Part shown: positions 24,901 through 39,900 of the stretch, piece after piece | Position numbering within the stretch: position 1 is the stretch's first letter | How the letters are laid out: each line of letters opens with the position of its first letter | Assembly: GCA_022829145.1 (NCBI GenBank) | Contig: CM040763.1 | Coordinates: 12,819,141-12,883,140 of the forward strand | Source of the DNA: Albula goreensis | Taxonomy: Eukaryota; Chordata; Actinopteri; Albuliformes; Albulidae | Direction: 5' to 3' | DNA length: 64,000 nucleotides | The notes under the pieces: model-generated | Database searches by the model: none | What the model was told of the DNA's origin: nothing | What the model saw: the letters and a program-made list of their open reading frames with translations, nothing else | Position numbers and translations under genes: made by a program

Positions 24901-27900
24901 TACGGTTTTGTTCAACAAGGGTGTTTTCATTTTCAGCAAGTTGTGCACGGGCCAAATTTTCTTGTCAGCTTGTTGAACTGCCTCACCAAACTCTACATTG
25001 ATTGGTCAGTCAGTAGTAATAGGCTTGGATCAAGATTTTTATTTGCAAAACCCTCCCCACTGTCTAGATCCACTAAAAATCTTGGTCAAATTAGCTAAAG
25101 TTGGTTTGTCAAGGAAGTATAAATTAGGTCTTAAAGGAATCTCAGCCAAAGACAAGGCAGCAACAGTGTGAAAACAGCTAAAAGTGAAAGTTCAGCGAAA
25201 CAGCTTTCAGAGCTCTCCCTCACGAAGACAGTGTCCATCCGTGGTTTCAGTGGTGAATAATTTACAAATGGACAGGGAGGGCCAACCATGTGTTGACATT
25301 TTGCTTGGAGGATACCAAGACAAATTTCTGATTGCCACAGGGGTACATTTTGCTGCAAACAGACAAACTGGTGGAACATTACAAACATGTTTTTTTCCAG
25401 ACAGCGCTTGGGTCTAACTCCCTTACAGAATATCTTCCTGGTTGGAAGATTTTCGTACATATTTTTGTACTGCTGAAGGGATGGGAAACCATCGCAATGA
25501 GTCACAAGAAATTTGGCCGGATAGGTGATAGCATGGAAAGCTGAAAAACAGCCATTCACAAAACGAAAGCCCCTCATAAACATAGCAACATATACAGAGG
25601 GGAAAATAATTCACACAAGTGGAAGTCAAAGCCACACATCAAGAATAAACAAGTTATACTTGCTGTCTAGCAACAACAAGAACTCCCACAACCCAAATAC
25701 AAACCAAAAATATCAGAGTACTCTGCAAGGAGTTAGAGGTAGTCATGCACCAAACGGGATTCAACTACTGAACCATTTTATCTCATCTGTGACCAAATGA
25801 ATGGTGCTCCAATACACAGCAAAGTGCCCCTGAGAACCTTCCATTGAAAGATGGTCCCTGGGAAACCCTGAATCCTCATGAGAACCAGACAATTTCCTTT
25901 TCCTAAGAAAGGCCCGTTTGTCCACCTTGAAAAGGCATAGTGATTGGCTTAATTCTTGTTTTCTCAAACAACCATTATGTAGCTTCCAGGCCCATCTTAA
26001 TGTGCTAAAATTTTCATGAAATGATTGATGATGATGTTTTTGAGTACCCCAGTCAAACAGAAACACTCAGCAAAAACCGGCTTTAGGGAAAGTTCATCAC
26101 AGTTAGTTTCTCATATTAATATTTACACTTCCGTACATTTTGAAATGGAAAATTGGGAAATGACACCCTGCATATGATAACATATTAGTTAATTTTACCC
26201 GTGTTTGTAATGAATTCTATCCATGGATAAAACAAATATATTTTATCTCATTTTTTCTTAATTCCCCAACTGGGAACTCATTTTCATTTTTATTTCTGGA
26301 CCACCACTGTATCTGAGCTGACCATCTGCGCAGTTACATACTTTTGAAAATCCCTCAACAGGGCAGCACAGTGAATGTGCCAGAGGAGTAACGGATGCAG
26401 CTGGCATGGGAGGCCACTACTGTGTGATGAGGTAGGAAGTACTTCACCAATCAGAGCCCTTCCTCCACGGATGGCAATAATTATTAGACACATTAAAGGT
26501 ATTTCACTCAAAGTCTGTATTAACACAGTCTTGGCTTGATTCAGGCGGCTCAGTGCAAGGCAGTGCTTTAGCTGTATACCAGGGTCTGTTATTAAGTTCA
26601 TTTTATGACTGACAATGCATACAATTTCAGGCTGCAAAGGGTGCTGCAGGAGGTGCACACAAACAGTAAATCTGTAATTGCCATAATAAACGTAACTGCC
26701 ATAAATAAGAGGAAGGCAGTTCCCAACTGTCAAATAAGGTCAAAATTATGGTAAAGGCGTTTCTGTATGTTCTGATTTCACGGTACAAATAACTTGCAAA
26801 GTGCCTTAAGGAATCTGACCTGTACAAGATTTAAGGCAGTTTCAACACAGCAAACTGGGTCAAAATGATGAGAGCGCAAGAAGTGTTTCTTTAATGTGAG
26901 ACAATAAACAAGCAAAAGTGGTCCAAAACAAGAAGACTTACATTGCAATGGGACTTTGTCACTTAATGACTTGTAATAGCCATCTAAAATCTCAAAGTTT
27001 TTCTGGTTTATCCTCTCCTGTGAAGAAATGTCACCAAACCTGTATGAAGACAAGAGAGAGTCATCACTCAATTCAAGATCACGCCAATAATAATTAAGAT
27101 ACACCATGTTCTCCACCTATACAAGCATCGTTCAGTAATCACATTCATGCAATCATTTGGTCAAGCTCTTTGTGCTTCAAGCACCTCCAAGTACACAATG
27201 CCCTTTGTTCATGATAGACTGCCAGCTAATAGCAGGAGTATTTCAGACTACCTAGCTTCAGGTAATTGTTACATTTTGATAGTGGAATTTACAGCCAATT
27301 TTTAATGCAAAAAAAAAAAAAAAAAAAAGCACAAGACGAACATAGTTTTAAATCAGCTTATTGAAAAGTATTTCACACAATCAGAAGTCATTGGAAAACT
27401 TTTTTCAGTTTAACTGTTCAGTAAATATGTTCTAGAGGGCACTTTTAAATCATAGGAATTAAAATAGTCTTGTGTACCTGTCCTCCCAAATGTTATCAAA
27501 ACTGTGGTTTAACATTTGAGTAGGAGAACAGAAAAACAATGAAGAACTGGAAGAATTAACAGTAAATACATTGGAGAGGTGAGATAACCATTTTGAGTGA
27601 ATTAGGTAAAATCAGCCATACTGTACCTCTCAGCCAGAGTCTGTTGCTGATTTATCCCCACATTAAAGAGCACAGGGTACACCTGTAATAGCTTGCCTTC
27701 TTTGATTTCCTCTGGTAATGCCTCAAAAACATCATGTGGTAATGGCACCTCGACAGTGTAATGCTCTCTGGTCAAACAGGAACAGAGATTTAATCTGTGT
27801 CACAGTCATATGTTTCTAAATGCAATTTATTTCACCTTGGTGCTTGCATGGGCTACAATTTAAATTAATGGTCTGGAAATGGCACCATAAAAGAGCCATA

Positions 27901-30900
27901 AATGGCGCAAGACTCTTTCAGATTATCTAACTTGTCTGGTGGATTACCAGCTGTTCGGCTTGAGGTTTTGCTGACATATGTTGATTACGGTTTGGATGAA
28001 AACATACTTTGACCTGGCTTTCAGGATTCTCACCCAATGAATCAAAGCCAGACACTGTAGTATTTTAAACTGTAGTAAAATAAGTAAGTTTGCATTAGCT
28101 TTAATGCTTTTACTGCTTCAGGTATCCTTAAGATTTCTCACATTAAAACAATGTCGACTGACATTAAAAGATCAATAATGATTAATTACATACCCATAAT
28201 GCAGGGGCCTACAAAATCTAACCTGAAATGCTTTCACATCAAGGTAAAAAAAATTATGAATGTACACTGGCATTCTGCTAATATCTTGAAATAAGAACAT
28301 CAACCAAATTGATCTGCTGTTCAACTGAATATTCAGAAGAATTCCAGAGACTGAATCATTTATTTCCCTTGTCTGACACAAAAGGGTTGAGCTGTTGTAT
28401 ACCATAAAGAAACTTCTCTGGTGATTGTCTTCATCTCATCCTGGTCTCATTTTAATGGTGGAGAGGTGAGAAGCTGGACTTACCGCCGGCCACTGACGAC
28501 TGGCTGCAGATCTCCAGGGTCATCGGACTTAGCCTCTGTGATCTTAAATGTGACTCTTTGTAAATCTGAAATCCCAACCTCCATATCCTCCAACATGCCA
28601 ATCTCTTCACCTGGACCACAAAGTACACCCCACTTTAATGACTAGCCTTTTTTCATTTTGGCTAGTGTGTGCATATGTCACAATGTTAACACTAAATTAA
28701 TGATGCACACAGTATTTAATCAAAGGATGGGATTGTGTTTTCATGAAATATTATCTCAGCACATGAAAGACATACCCTTGACATTACTTGTTTTGAGGTA
28801 GTATATGAAGTGTTAAAAAACAGAAAAACAATATATATGTATATACTTTTAAATAAAAAATGAACCTGACCTCAAAAGCTTTGATTCAATTTGATAAAAA
28901 GAAATAAACTTTCTACCTCCTTGAAAGAGAAACATAAATATTGCATAATGTGATAGGTCTTTTTAGACTTCAAAGAGAGAGGAGCGGGGGATTATTTTTC
29001 ATTTACAAAACAAGCACTCACTGTATGTGCTGAGCAGACTCTCGAACTGGGCTATTAGTCCGACCAGATGCAGCTGCTGCAGAAAGCCCTTGTCCTTCAC
29101 TCCCGCATAGAGCCTCATGACGAAGCCGCAGGCCAGGGCGGCCAGCTGAGGAGAGCACAGAGGAGAGGAAGTGGGTGCGGGCAAGGGGACGATCTGACAG
29201 CTCCATCTTCCCATTGGGAACTTCAAGGGCTCTTCTCTGTCAGCGCATCATCATTAGGGAGACTGAGCTGATGCCGTGGGGCACGGAGGGAATCAATCCG
29301 CCCAGTGATGGTCGAATAGGCACTCGGGGGTTTATGGCCTGCATCTGTGCGCCTTTTAATGGACAAATGTTTAATACCCTAAAATAAAGTACGCCGAATG
29401 CTCCGGCTCTGAGGGCCCTGCCAGCATCGCAGCTTTGGCATTGAGCTTGAACCAAATTTGTCAATCCTGAATGGGAGGTGAGGTTAATGTTTTTTCTTCC
29501 TCCCTCTCGTGCTTAGCACAATGCTACAGGAAGGAATCCATTCCTGGAGCAACTGTGCTTGTCTGATAGTGACAGATGAGAATTAATGCCCCGACCAAAA
29601 CAGTGAGGGAAGACACACGGAGTGCAGAGTGAAAGGTTCATCTCTCAGATCACACTGCACATGCTGAGGTGTGAGTGTGTGATTACGTGCTGTGCTAAAT
29701 ACACTCAGTTCAAAGAGTAACTTTGAAAGCGTAAATTCAGCCTGCTGCTGTGAGGTTAAATACAAACCAATGATGAGGAAAAATCACTTTTATTGTTTTG
29801 AATGTAAACTGCACCCGTGTTACCAGCTGGATCAGTAGCAGGTTGTGAGGGCTGTGGTGATAATTGCTTACTGCCTGGCTGAAGACTATGTCTCTCCTTT
29901 GCTTGAGGAACAGACCCTGTGGAATGCTGCAAGCCGCCTCTTGCAGTAGGACGAACGTCATCGACTTAGTGGCGCGATCCACAACTTCTGTTACGCAGTC
30001 TTTCAGCGTGACCACCAGGGGGTATATCTGCTCCTGCCAGTCACCTGAGTCAGGAACAAAAACGTGTGAAACTTCCTGGACATAGTGCTACCTCTGATAC
30101 ATCTTAACCTTTGGCTTTACGCAATTGCATTTGGAACAAAAAGGCACTTTAATACAACGCAAACAGTTTGTTTCTTTGTACCACACAACTGGATAAACAA
30201 TATCCTTCATTTGCATTTACATGGACTGCAGTTGTTTCCTTAACAGCTACAGATATGAAAGTGGTTGATAGCAATTATGCATTTTTAATCAGCTAAGTAT
30301 TAATCTGTAGTATCAATCAAAGTTAAATGTACCTTACCTCCATCAACAGATATCTTTTGCAAATGATTAATGGCCCCCCTGATACAAGGCAGGGTGACAC
30401 AGTCGTGATGACATTATACATTGATTAATTTAATGAGCGTTATCTCCAAGTTTGATTTCAATATAACAGGAAAAACCCAAGCGCACAAAACATAGTATAT
30501 GACATATAATTATTACACACAAAACAGCAGGGGGCAGTGGTGTATACTCATGTACAATTTCCAGGGACTCAACACTATTATAAAGTTGCTTCTGTTTGCA
30601 ACTAAAAACACAACTGTAAAATGCTAGAGTCACTGGAGCGATGTCCTAGTTTTTAACTGTCTTTGAAGGCGCCCTTCTTCACAGAAGCAAATATGCAGTC
30701 CTGACAATTCTGACATAGGCACATCAAAATTTGCTGGTTTACTTCTGGTCACTTTGCTCTGACCCATGTTTAAGTTACACATATAAAAAAATCATTAAAA
30801 AGGGAAAACTATAAGTATATGTATGTTTGTGTGTGTATGTGTGTGCATGTGGGTGTATGAAAATACACACACGCACACAGCATTTATTCTGACCCCGTCA

Positions 30901-33900
30901 AAAAGACCCTACATTTTCCACAATTGCATGCCAGTTGGAACACTTCAGATAAATGTGCTCTAACCCATCATTATTCACACAGTGTTTTCAGTGAATGGAT
31001 GAATGATTGCTTCTCTCTGCTATCCATCTGAATGAAAACGCTGCCCCCAGGGGATTGAGGTCTTCTTATCTGTCTTAATGTTTGCACACACAATGTCCCC
31101 CCCTTCACTAAATACACCTTTATGTTGGCGATAACACCCAGCTGTGAGGCTCTGTATTCATAAGCTGTCCGCTCTCCGTTTGAAATGAGCTTGACTTAGA
31201 GGGAGTGGGCCGTAATGACTTCTGTTTGTCAAAGCTGGGGCACAGAGGCAGCTGACTGCAAAAAAAAAAAAGTTGGGAACTTGCGATCTGTAACGGTTAC
31301 CCTAACTGAAATGTCACATTCAGATGGCCGGGGTTATTATCACACAACAGGAAGTGTTCTCATTTAATCTACCAGGTTAAACAGATAAAATTAGCTTTTT
31401 ATCATTACGTACCTTTTTTTCCCCAAAACTATTTTCTCTCATTTTCCCCTCTATAACTTTGAATGGTAAGTTGTGCCTGTAAAAGTCACTGCTGGGCTTT
31501 GCACATCTAAGAAATAAGCCCAGCTGCTGAGATGTTTGTAGCATTCATGTATAAGCCAGTAGCTACTTCAAACCCAGCTCAGTTTGGAGGTTAGTCATCT
31601 AACAGGAGATGGTCGGCTGCACTATTTTAAGGAGGAGATAATGCAGTAGAAACTGAAATCTTCCCACTGGTTTAACGAGCCCATCAATGTCAACTCCTGT
31701 GTACGGCAAAGCCAAAGTATGAATATCGGACCCTGCCTGCCCTAAGAAAACATGCCCTAACCAGCCAAGTCCAGTCAAGACATTCTCACTGATTATGTAC
31801 CTCTTTTTATTTTTTAATTAAAGATTTGATCACGGTATGTTATATCACTATATTTAAAATGTCACACTGCACATGCAAAAACTCAATTTCACAGAGTGCA
31901 AATATAAATATTGCACTTTGCATTTATTCTAGTTCATACTTTTCACTTTATTAAATACTTCTGTTTCCATCTAAACGACAGTTTTACACCATAAGAAATG
32001 AGGGAAGGGGCCCCACCTACCCTCCACTGGTCTCTTTGGCCACATTCCTGCAAATTTTCCATACTCATTCCCAACAAATCTTTTTGTAAAGAAGAGAGAG
32101 GAGTTTTAGTGACACCGGTAACTGAATGTTTCATCACCAAAATGAATTAAGTGTGATCCAAATGCAACCTTTCAAAGCCTTTGCCAAACCTATCTTCCTG
32201 TAACAGGGCACTTGTGTGAAATCACAGAGCATTCAATAAGACAAGAGTGGAACCTAAGGCAGGTCCAGTGGATCAAAGTGTCTTGAAGCTGCCCCAAGGC
32301 TTGTTTATAAGACAAGAGTGGGAAAAGGACAGGAAAAACAGTGCAGCGCCGAACTGAAGGATATCAGGAAGTACACACCCAAACAGCTGAAGTCCTGTGA
32401 CTGTTATCATAGGCATTCTCCCAGTCACCTAGCAACACCTTGAGTCACACTGATCTCTGATGAATGGTATTATTAAAACAGAATTCCAACATACTCTTGC
32501 CAAATTAGCTTATTACTACAAGTTTGGCACTGATGAATGTTGGTCTTGAGTGATTTGAATTAATTTAAATTACTGTGACCACAACTTGGAAGTACAAACT
32601 AAAGAAACAAGTTCTGCAACTGCTGCAGAAGTGCACAATGACAGCACTGATTCCCGATCAGAACATGCCTAGTCGTATGAAGCATGGACGCTTGTACCTG
32701 GCTGAAAGAAGAAAGCAGTGGAGCCTTGGTGTGCCACACAGGTGAAGGAGAGGGCCCGAACAGCTTTGTTTTTGAATAAACCCACAGTGATTCTGCACAA
32801 CGGCACAGCACAAATGACCCATCACCTTCCGTTCTCTCAGGCATCACTCTGTGTTCAACTTTCTGCTGTGCATGTCAGGCAAAGGAGCGTGGGAGTGATG
32901 CAGTGCCCAGGCCAGCTAGCACCTACCAGGGCTGTGTGAGGTGATGACGTCAGCAAGGGTCTGGTCAGAGGCCGGCTCCTGGTTGTTGTTCTCGTGCTCC
33001 TGAAGTCGGTCCACCATTGCGATGATGCAGTTGAGACTCTTTGCAACGTTCGCCCACACCCTGTCCTAAAATTTCCCGAAACACAAAGTTATCAAACCTC
33101 CCTTCTTCAACCTAGGCATATATAGGTTAGGCTTATTGAAGAGCAATCTGCCTTAACTAATAAGAGGCTTGTAGTGTGGGGAAAAAAACACAGACCAGAA
33201 TTACACTTTAGTGTAGCCTTTTTCCTTTTCAATGTCAGTTTAAAAGATATGAACATTGTGCAGATATTACAGAATGGCTTGTATTCGATCAACATCTGTC
33301 CTTAACATTGACCCAACTGCTAATCATTTCTATAAAAATTTGTCAAACATTGACTGAATCCAGGCCAGAGTTGAGCAGTGTTACAGTGATGCTGTTAAAA
33401 GATGAGGTGTGCAGCCACACAGGGCTGGGACACTTGCCCACTCTTCCTCATCATATTCTGAGTGGTGGGGGATGGAGTCCTGGCGTTTCAGTGGGGCAGG
33501 GCCATCCTCTTTCGGCCGTGCTTCCTTCCCGTCCACATTGTTGCAGACGCCGGGCTGGCTTTTGGTGACATAGCCTGGTCGTGCCGTGTGCAGGGCCAGG
33601 AGGGCGTTCTTCACCAGCTCGTCTTTCAGGGCGTGCACAAACTGCTCCGTCTGCAACAAGGGCAACGCTTCAATCACTCAAGTCTGCACAACAAACAATT
33701 CAATTAGACGGAGGTGCGGCGCCTCGGCAGAGAGAGAGCTGGGGCTTTGATTTGAATTTCAGAAGCCGCTGTATGCTGATGATACTCACGAGGACTACCT
33801 AACCGAGAGGAGGGAGGACTGAGCAGTGCTCTAAGGAATAAGGCAATTCAACGCACACACACAAACAAACACACAAACAGCAACACATGCCCAAGCACAC

Positions 33901-36900
33901 AAATAAACAGATGCGCACACACACAAACAAGAACGAACACATACATACATACATCCACAAATTTTCACCGGTATTCAGAAAAATTATTATCTCATATGAT
34001 TTAATCTTTTTCTTATATACATTGTTGAAAATGATCAGTAATATTATGGGGTGTTTTAAAAGTATATGATAACACATGTACATTTACACACAGGTGCACA
34101 CACACACGGACAGATGCATGCACACACGCACACACACATGGTATGCATACAGATACCCTTTATAAAGGTATTATTGTTTTTTTCATTATTCTTTCATCTT
34201 GTCTCATTAGTTTAGACTACACTTTTAAATCTGGCTTGAAAGAGCACATCTGTTGTGTTGCCAGAAGAGCCGACCTGCTTCCTGCAGCCAGTATGGGGAC
34301 CTGGTGTTCCCACTACCTCAGGCCCTGCACAGTTTGAACAAACCCACCATGCCTACCCATGCTGCACTGCAGGTGTCCACCACAGCCGCTGTCCCCTCAA
34401 GACAGATGACAACCACAAGCTGCTAACAGCGGCAGACTCTGACCTAGCATTCTCTTAGGGATCACTCTGTATTAAAACCACTCCTGACTCCCTGTGTGCC
34501 ATTTCCCTCCAACACACTGCCACTTTAAAGAGCTCACTGTGTTTGACTGAATCTGTGTGCTTCCCGTTTCTGCAGCCAATGCGGCTTTTCCCCACGCACT
34601 GCCAAACTGTCAAATGCCTTCAGTTTCGCTTTTTTTGAGTGCAATTAAAGTCCTGCGCTTATCTTCCAAATATAATTTTTCAGCCCATTGATTATTCATG
34701 GCATTTTCCAGTACGGTTGAACAAAGCAGTGGAATGTATTTCGCAGGTCCTGGTTAATTTCTTTATGTCTCCTAACCAAGAGCGCAGAACCAGGGGGATC
34801 ATGACTTCAGTCGTTTCTCAAGCCTCAGCTTTTATCCCAGTAAATCTACATGATTCAGAGTTGCCGCTGTTCTTCTAACTCCACTGTTTATTATTAAAGA
34901 CAAAAACTACATTTTGGGAATTTCCAAACAGGAACATGTCTGTTCTGAGCATGCAGCTTACAAGCGAACCAAGTATCCTTTCCTTCAGGGCAAGCCAGAG
35001 TTTGAACTTTGACCTGAAAAGAAAGGCAGCACTTCAGATATTTCATAATGAATAGTTACAATATGAAACTATGTTACAGAACAAACAGGAGTAAAAGTAA
35101 GCACTTAATTACTTATTATGAGTGCTCGTGAGTGCTTTTCCCCTCTTATCATAATATTCACTGTCAAGCTTAGGCACTGAACAAGATAATGAGTAATAAA
35201 GTTCAGCGTGCATCTGGAACTTTAATCAAAGTACTTAAACTATGTCTTGATAACACAGCTGCTTTTATCTGGTACATTTTCATGGGAACTTTCATGGCTC
35301 CCACAATGCAATGTGTTCACAGTCGACTTAAGGCTGGAGACCGAGTAAACGGGGCCTGCAGCAGATGACATTACCACAGATGTTCCACCTGCTGTGCTCT
35401 TGATTTATGTGGTGGCAATGTTGCGGGTGTGCCGCAGGTCGAGGCTCTATTTACTGTTCACCGCAACAGACCTGAATTCTCAAGAGAAACAAGAGCTTGT
35501 CTAGCGATGTAAATTTGATGTTGCTTGTAGACACCTAGTTGTGACCTTCAACAGTAGAACCGCTATCTAAACATAGAATGTGGTGCGTGGTCAGATAGAG
35601 AAGTGTGCTGCCGTTTCAATCTATGTCTGTTCAGCAACCCTCCCTCACGTTCCAAGATCACTATGTTATAAGCTGTCTTGTTAAGTCATGGATGCTGAAT
35701 GTCTTTTAAAGTGCCCCGCCTCTGTAACCCTGGGAGCAAACAGATAGCTAAATGAAAAAAAAAAAACTAATTGTAAATGTTCAGCTTGTTGAACACACCT
35801 CAGGCATGACGCTGGTAAAATTAAAACCTCTGCTCAAGTCTTTTGCCTCACTTCAGAAATCAAATTAATGCTGCAATGCACCATGGGTGAGAAATACAAA
35901 TACGGACCAGCTAATCTTAAGCACTCTACCTTATCACAGGAAATGTACTTGGGCTCATTAATGGATAGTTAATTTCTCCTCCTCCTTCTCGTACTTTTTC
36001 TCATACTACAGAATACATCACATTTTCCTTTAAAAGAAAGCACAATACAGAAAAATAATAGGCACTTTGGATTTAACTGTCATATTACCTCATAAAAGGA
36101 AAAAAATGAACCCCACCATATGTTACCTACTTTAAACCCACCTGCCAGGCACAGAACTTGAGCCTGGCTGCTGAGCTTTGACTCAACAGAAGAGGTCAGG
36201 CCCTGTTGTGGGTCCCTTATATTATGGAGCAGAAAATGCCAACAAAAGACTTCCAGTTTTTCCAATCATACCCAATGGACAAGATTATTGAAGCTAAAAA
36301 CACAATATTGCTTTGAAAGGCCCCACACATAGTTGTCACTCTAGTTACTTTAAAAATCACCAAGCAAGACCTTTGACCAACTTAAAAGTTCACGTTTAGC
36401 TGAAATACATACATAAACTGAGAAAGTATGTGATTGTTGTGTAACATTTATCAATTTACTGATCTGCCAGCCATACTTTGTGTGCAACTGTTAAATCCAA
36501 ATTAAACGGTTCAATTTCCTTCAACTTATTGACTTCCTCCAGATGAGTTAATTTAATTCCGACCTCCAGCTATATAGTAAAGAAAGGTATTGATCTTTTT
36601 TCGGCCCAAGAAAAGCCATGGACGTCCTTGAATAGCTCATTTCCTCCACGGCAGGAAAAGGACTCCAGAGCCTTGCATAGAGGCCGCACTACCTCTGTCC
36701 GACATCACTTTATGCGCTGTGTTTGCTGCACAAGATCTCTGCCTCATCTGTGAGCTTTCAATCAAAACTGCTCGTGATTATGACCATGTCTTTCCGTGTG
36801 TGTGCTTTTAATCAAAGCGCGGAGGAGCACTGACAGAGCGAATGTACCAATTAAACCAGCTGATTGGGCTCGGTTCCAGTGTGGCAAAACAATCTTTCGG

Positions 36901-39900
36901 AGCAGATTGCAATCTGACAGAACCAGATGTAATACATTAATTACTCTGACAAAACTAGAAATCTACAGATTTGGTACTGCCCATCTACTTTGGTTTAGTA
37001 TTCGATGATGAGCAAAGGATGATTTATTAGCACTAGTCAAATTTTCATTTCTGTCTAGGTGAGAGGCTAAGTTCAAACTGCAACTCAATGTATTATACAA
37101 TGTACTATGTTGTCATAATGATATAGCACACTCATAAAATAAGATTTACTGAACCCTGTGCTGATACCGCACCCTCCATCTCCAGTTTACGTGTTCCACC
37201 AGAACCGACACAACAGAAAACTCTTGTGTTCTAAAAATTTTGTAACATGTACCTCATGCCAATAATATCTATATATATAGCCCATACATAAGTCTTCGTT
37301 GTGGAAATTGACCTCAGATTACTGGCTTCCTGGAAAAACAAACAGCAGCCATCTGTTCCAAATCAGCTGACATGGTGCGTGTCACACCCTTGGCAAACAG
37401 CTGAAGGGGTTGGGGAAAGGCATTACCTTGTCGGACAGGGTCTTGAGCGCCCCCTTCAGGAGGTCGGGGGAATGCTGCTGGGCGGCCTGCATCAGCTGGT
37501 CAGCCAGGCTGGAGATGAGGGGCTGTAGCTGCCCGATGCTCGACAGCACCTCCTTGGCCTTGGCCGTGTTTTCTGGGGAGTAGTAGATGCACTGGTACGC
37601 TGTGCTGAAACTGAGGGGCCAGAGGAAAACACACAGCCCTTAGACCTGCAGCCCACACATCCCCCTTCCTCTCACAGTGACACACAGACAGGGAAAATCA
37701 CTAAGCACACATACAGTATTAATATTATCATATCTCTATCAAATACACGTATATGTACAAGCTCTAATTATATTTTTGTACGGTTTTCAAAATAGCAGGG
37801 AAAGAGTTAAAAAGTATCACCACTGCTTGAATTTTTGCTACTGCACCATTAAAGAGATGAAGAGATGTCTCCCACAGCCAGGAGGACGTAATTCCTATAT
37901 TTTAACGACCAATGGCCAAACTTGCTTTATGAAACACTGGCCTGTGGATGTGGAAGGGTATTTAGAAGCACTCAGGGATCTGCGGTAGTTCAGAATCGGT
38001 TTTTGAAGTATGTCATCCAATTCGCTATGTAGGCCAGGCCCTGAAGTCAGATCTTCTGGCATAGCGACAAGAGGAGGAGAGAGAACCTCAGGAAGGCTGC
38101 AGCCGTCTCTGTATCAGAAGTCTGGGGTTTTAGATGAAAAACCTGCCTCTCCCAGATAAGCAGCTATTGAATAAGAAATCCATACTGGACTTATCTATGA
38201 GAACGTAAAAAACCTCAGAGAACGATCAACATAAAAATGAATAGCTCCCCTTGTGCGCTCACTGGATAGCCTCAGAAACTTGGTCCTGCGTTTGTCTAAT
38301 TAGATCTCCTGAGGATCTCCACCCACTGGAGTTCAAAGTTAATTAAAGAATTTGCTTAAATGAAAAGATGCATATTAAATACTATCTATATTCTGTAGTT
38401 TTTTCCCCCGTTTTAATTACATCAGGGGATCTAAGCGTTTTTGTGGGACCAGAGACCTTCATATAAAAAGTGTGCACACCATCCCCCAACCCCCACTTCA
38501 ACACACACTATGTGCTAAATATTATAATCTTCTCCATGAACAATGAGTCAGCTGGAACAGATCACAAATCATCTGTTCAATACAACAAACAATACAAACA
38601 ACCTGTGTGTTTGCACCATCTCATATTTCCTGGATAGGACGGCTGAAATACAGTACTTCAGTTGATTATATTATAAAGATGGGAGGATGGATAATGAACT
38701 GCATTGAGGTTATTGAGTATGTTTAACAAGTTGTGGGCTTCTCCCAGCTGCTTCTGAGAGAGAGGCTTAGCAGTGCTTTGCCTATGGAACACAGCCGTGT
38801 AGCGCACCTGCAAACAACAACTAGGGGTAAAAATAATAAAGCAGCCCCAATTACTTCACACTGTACCAGCAATGAATAGTAATGTGTTTCCAAAGATTTC
38901 TCTATGGAGAGGTGGAGAGACTTCACACACACATACGCACACACAATCACACACAGGCAAGCATAATTACAAACATGCATGTGGACATTGCATGCATGAA
39001 AGCACATGGAAATACATAAATATGCATTGACCCGAATTGACATGGACACACATGTGCCTACGCGTTAAAGCAAACATACATATGTAAACATACAAAGGTA
39101 TGTGCACTCACAAACACACTCACACACATTTATTTTATAAAAGTGTCATGGGGACAAACATACCTCATGCTATTGCTTGGACCAAAGCTAATCTATTAAC
39201 TTGCATTCGTAAGACCATCAGACTAACATATCCCTTCAATTTCATAAATTACCAATAGGAATTGGTCATGACAGTAATGAGATGAAAAGGTGCACAGGCC
39301 TCCGTCTAATTAACTGGCAGTCTCAAGTGAATAACTAATTACTACTAGCAAGAAATTAATAAAGAGCTCCCTATCTGATATGATAGATGGCCAACATGAG
39401 CAGACGACAGCAGTAGCTGGTCAGTTTCAGATCCGAATTCAGACCAGGGATCTTTCAGAGTCCTACTGGTCTTTGTCAGCAAAAATTGAACTCAACTACC
39501 ACTCAACAACCACAGTAGTGAGATCTTTGAAGCTAAAGTGGATGTAACCCCAAGTATGAGCAGTGCACTGTTATTCCAGAGCCAGAGACAGAGGAAAAGT
39601 ACTGCAATCCTCGCCACTGTCTTGTTATGCAGTGTGACTTCTATATTTTGAAGACTGCAAACTATTTTTACTTAGAAAAAAATGGAACACTTTTATGGTG
39701 TGACATGATATAAATCTTTACCTGCAGTTAACTCAAAATATACACCACCACGAAGTCATTCACACAGCACACTTTCAGCACACTTCCTGTTGGATTCACT
39801 CACATGAAGTCTTGAGTGAAGTTTCTTATTCTACAATCAGATAGATTTTTTTTGTCATTTCCTTTCCATTTATTCATTGCCTATTCTTTTCTCAGCCCTC

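Noticed and set aside
25131-25583. 150-codon reverse-strand open frame in an inpp4b intron.
   Set aside because: No recognisable domain, no splice sites fitting inpp4b, and other frames of both strands are also partly open; treated as chance.
26290-26733. 147-codon reverse-strand open frame in the same intron.
   Set aside because: No domain or family similarity and no role in the inpp4b reading frame.
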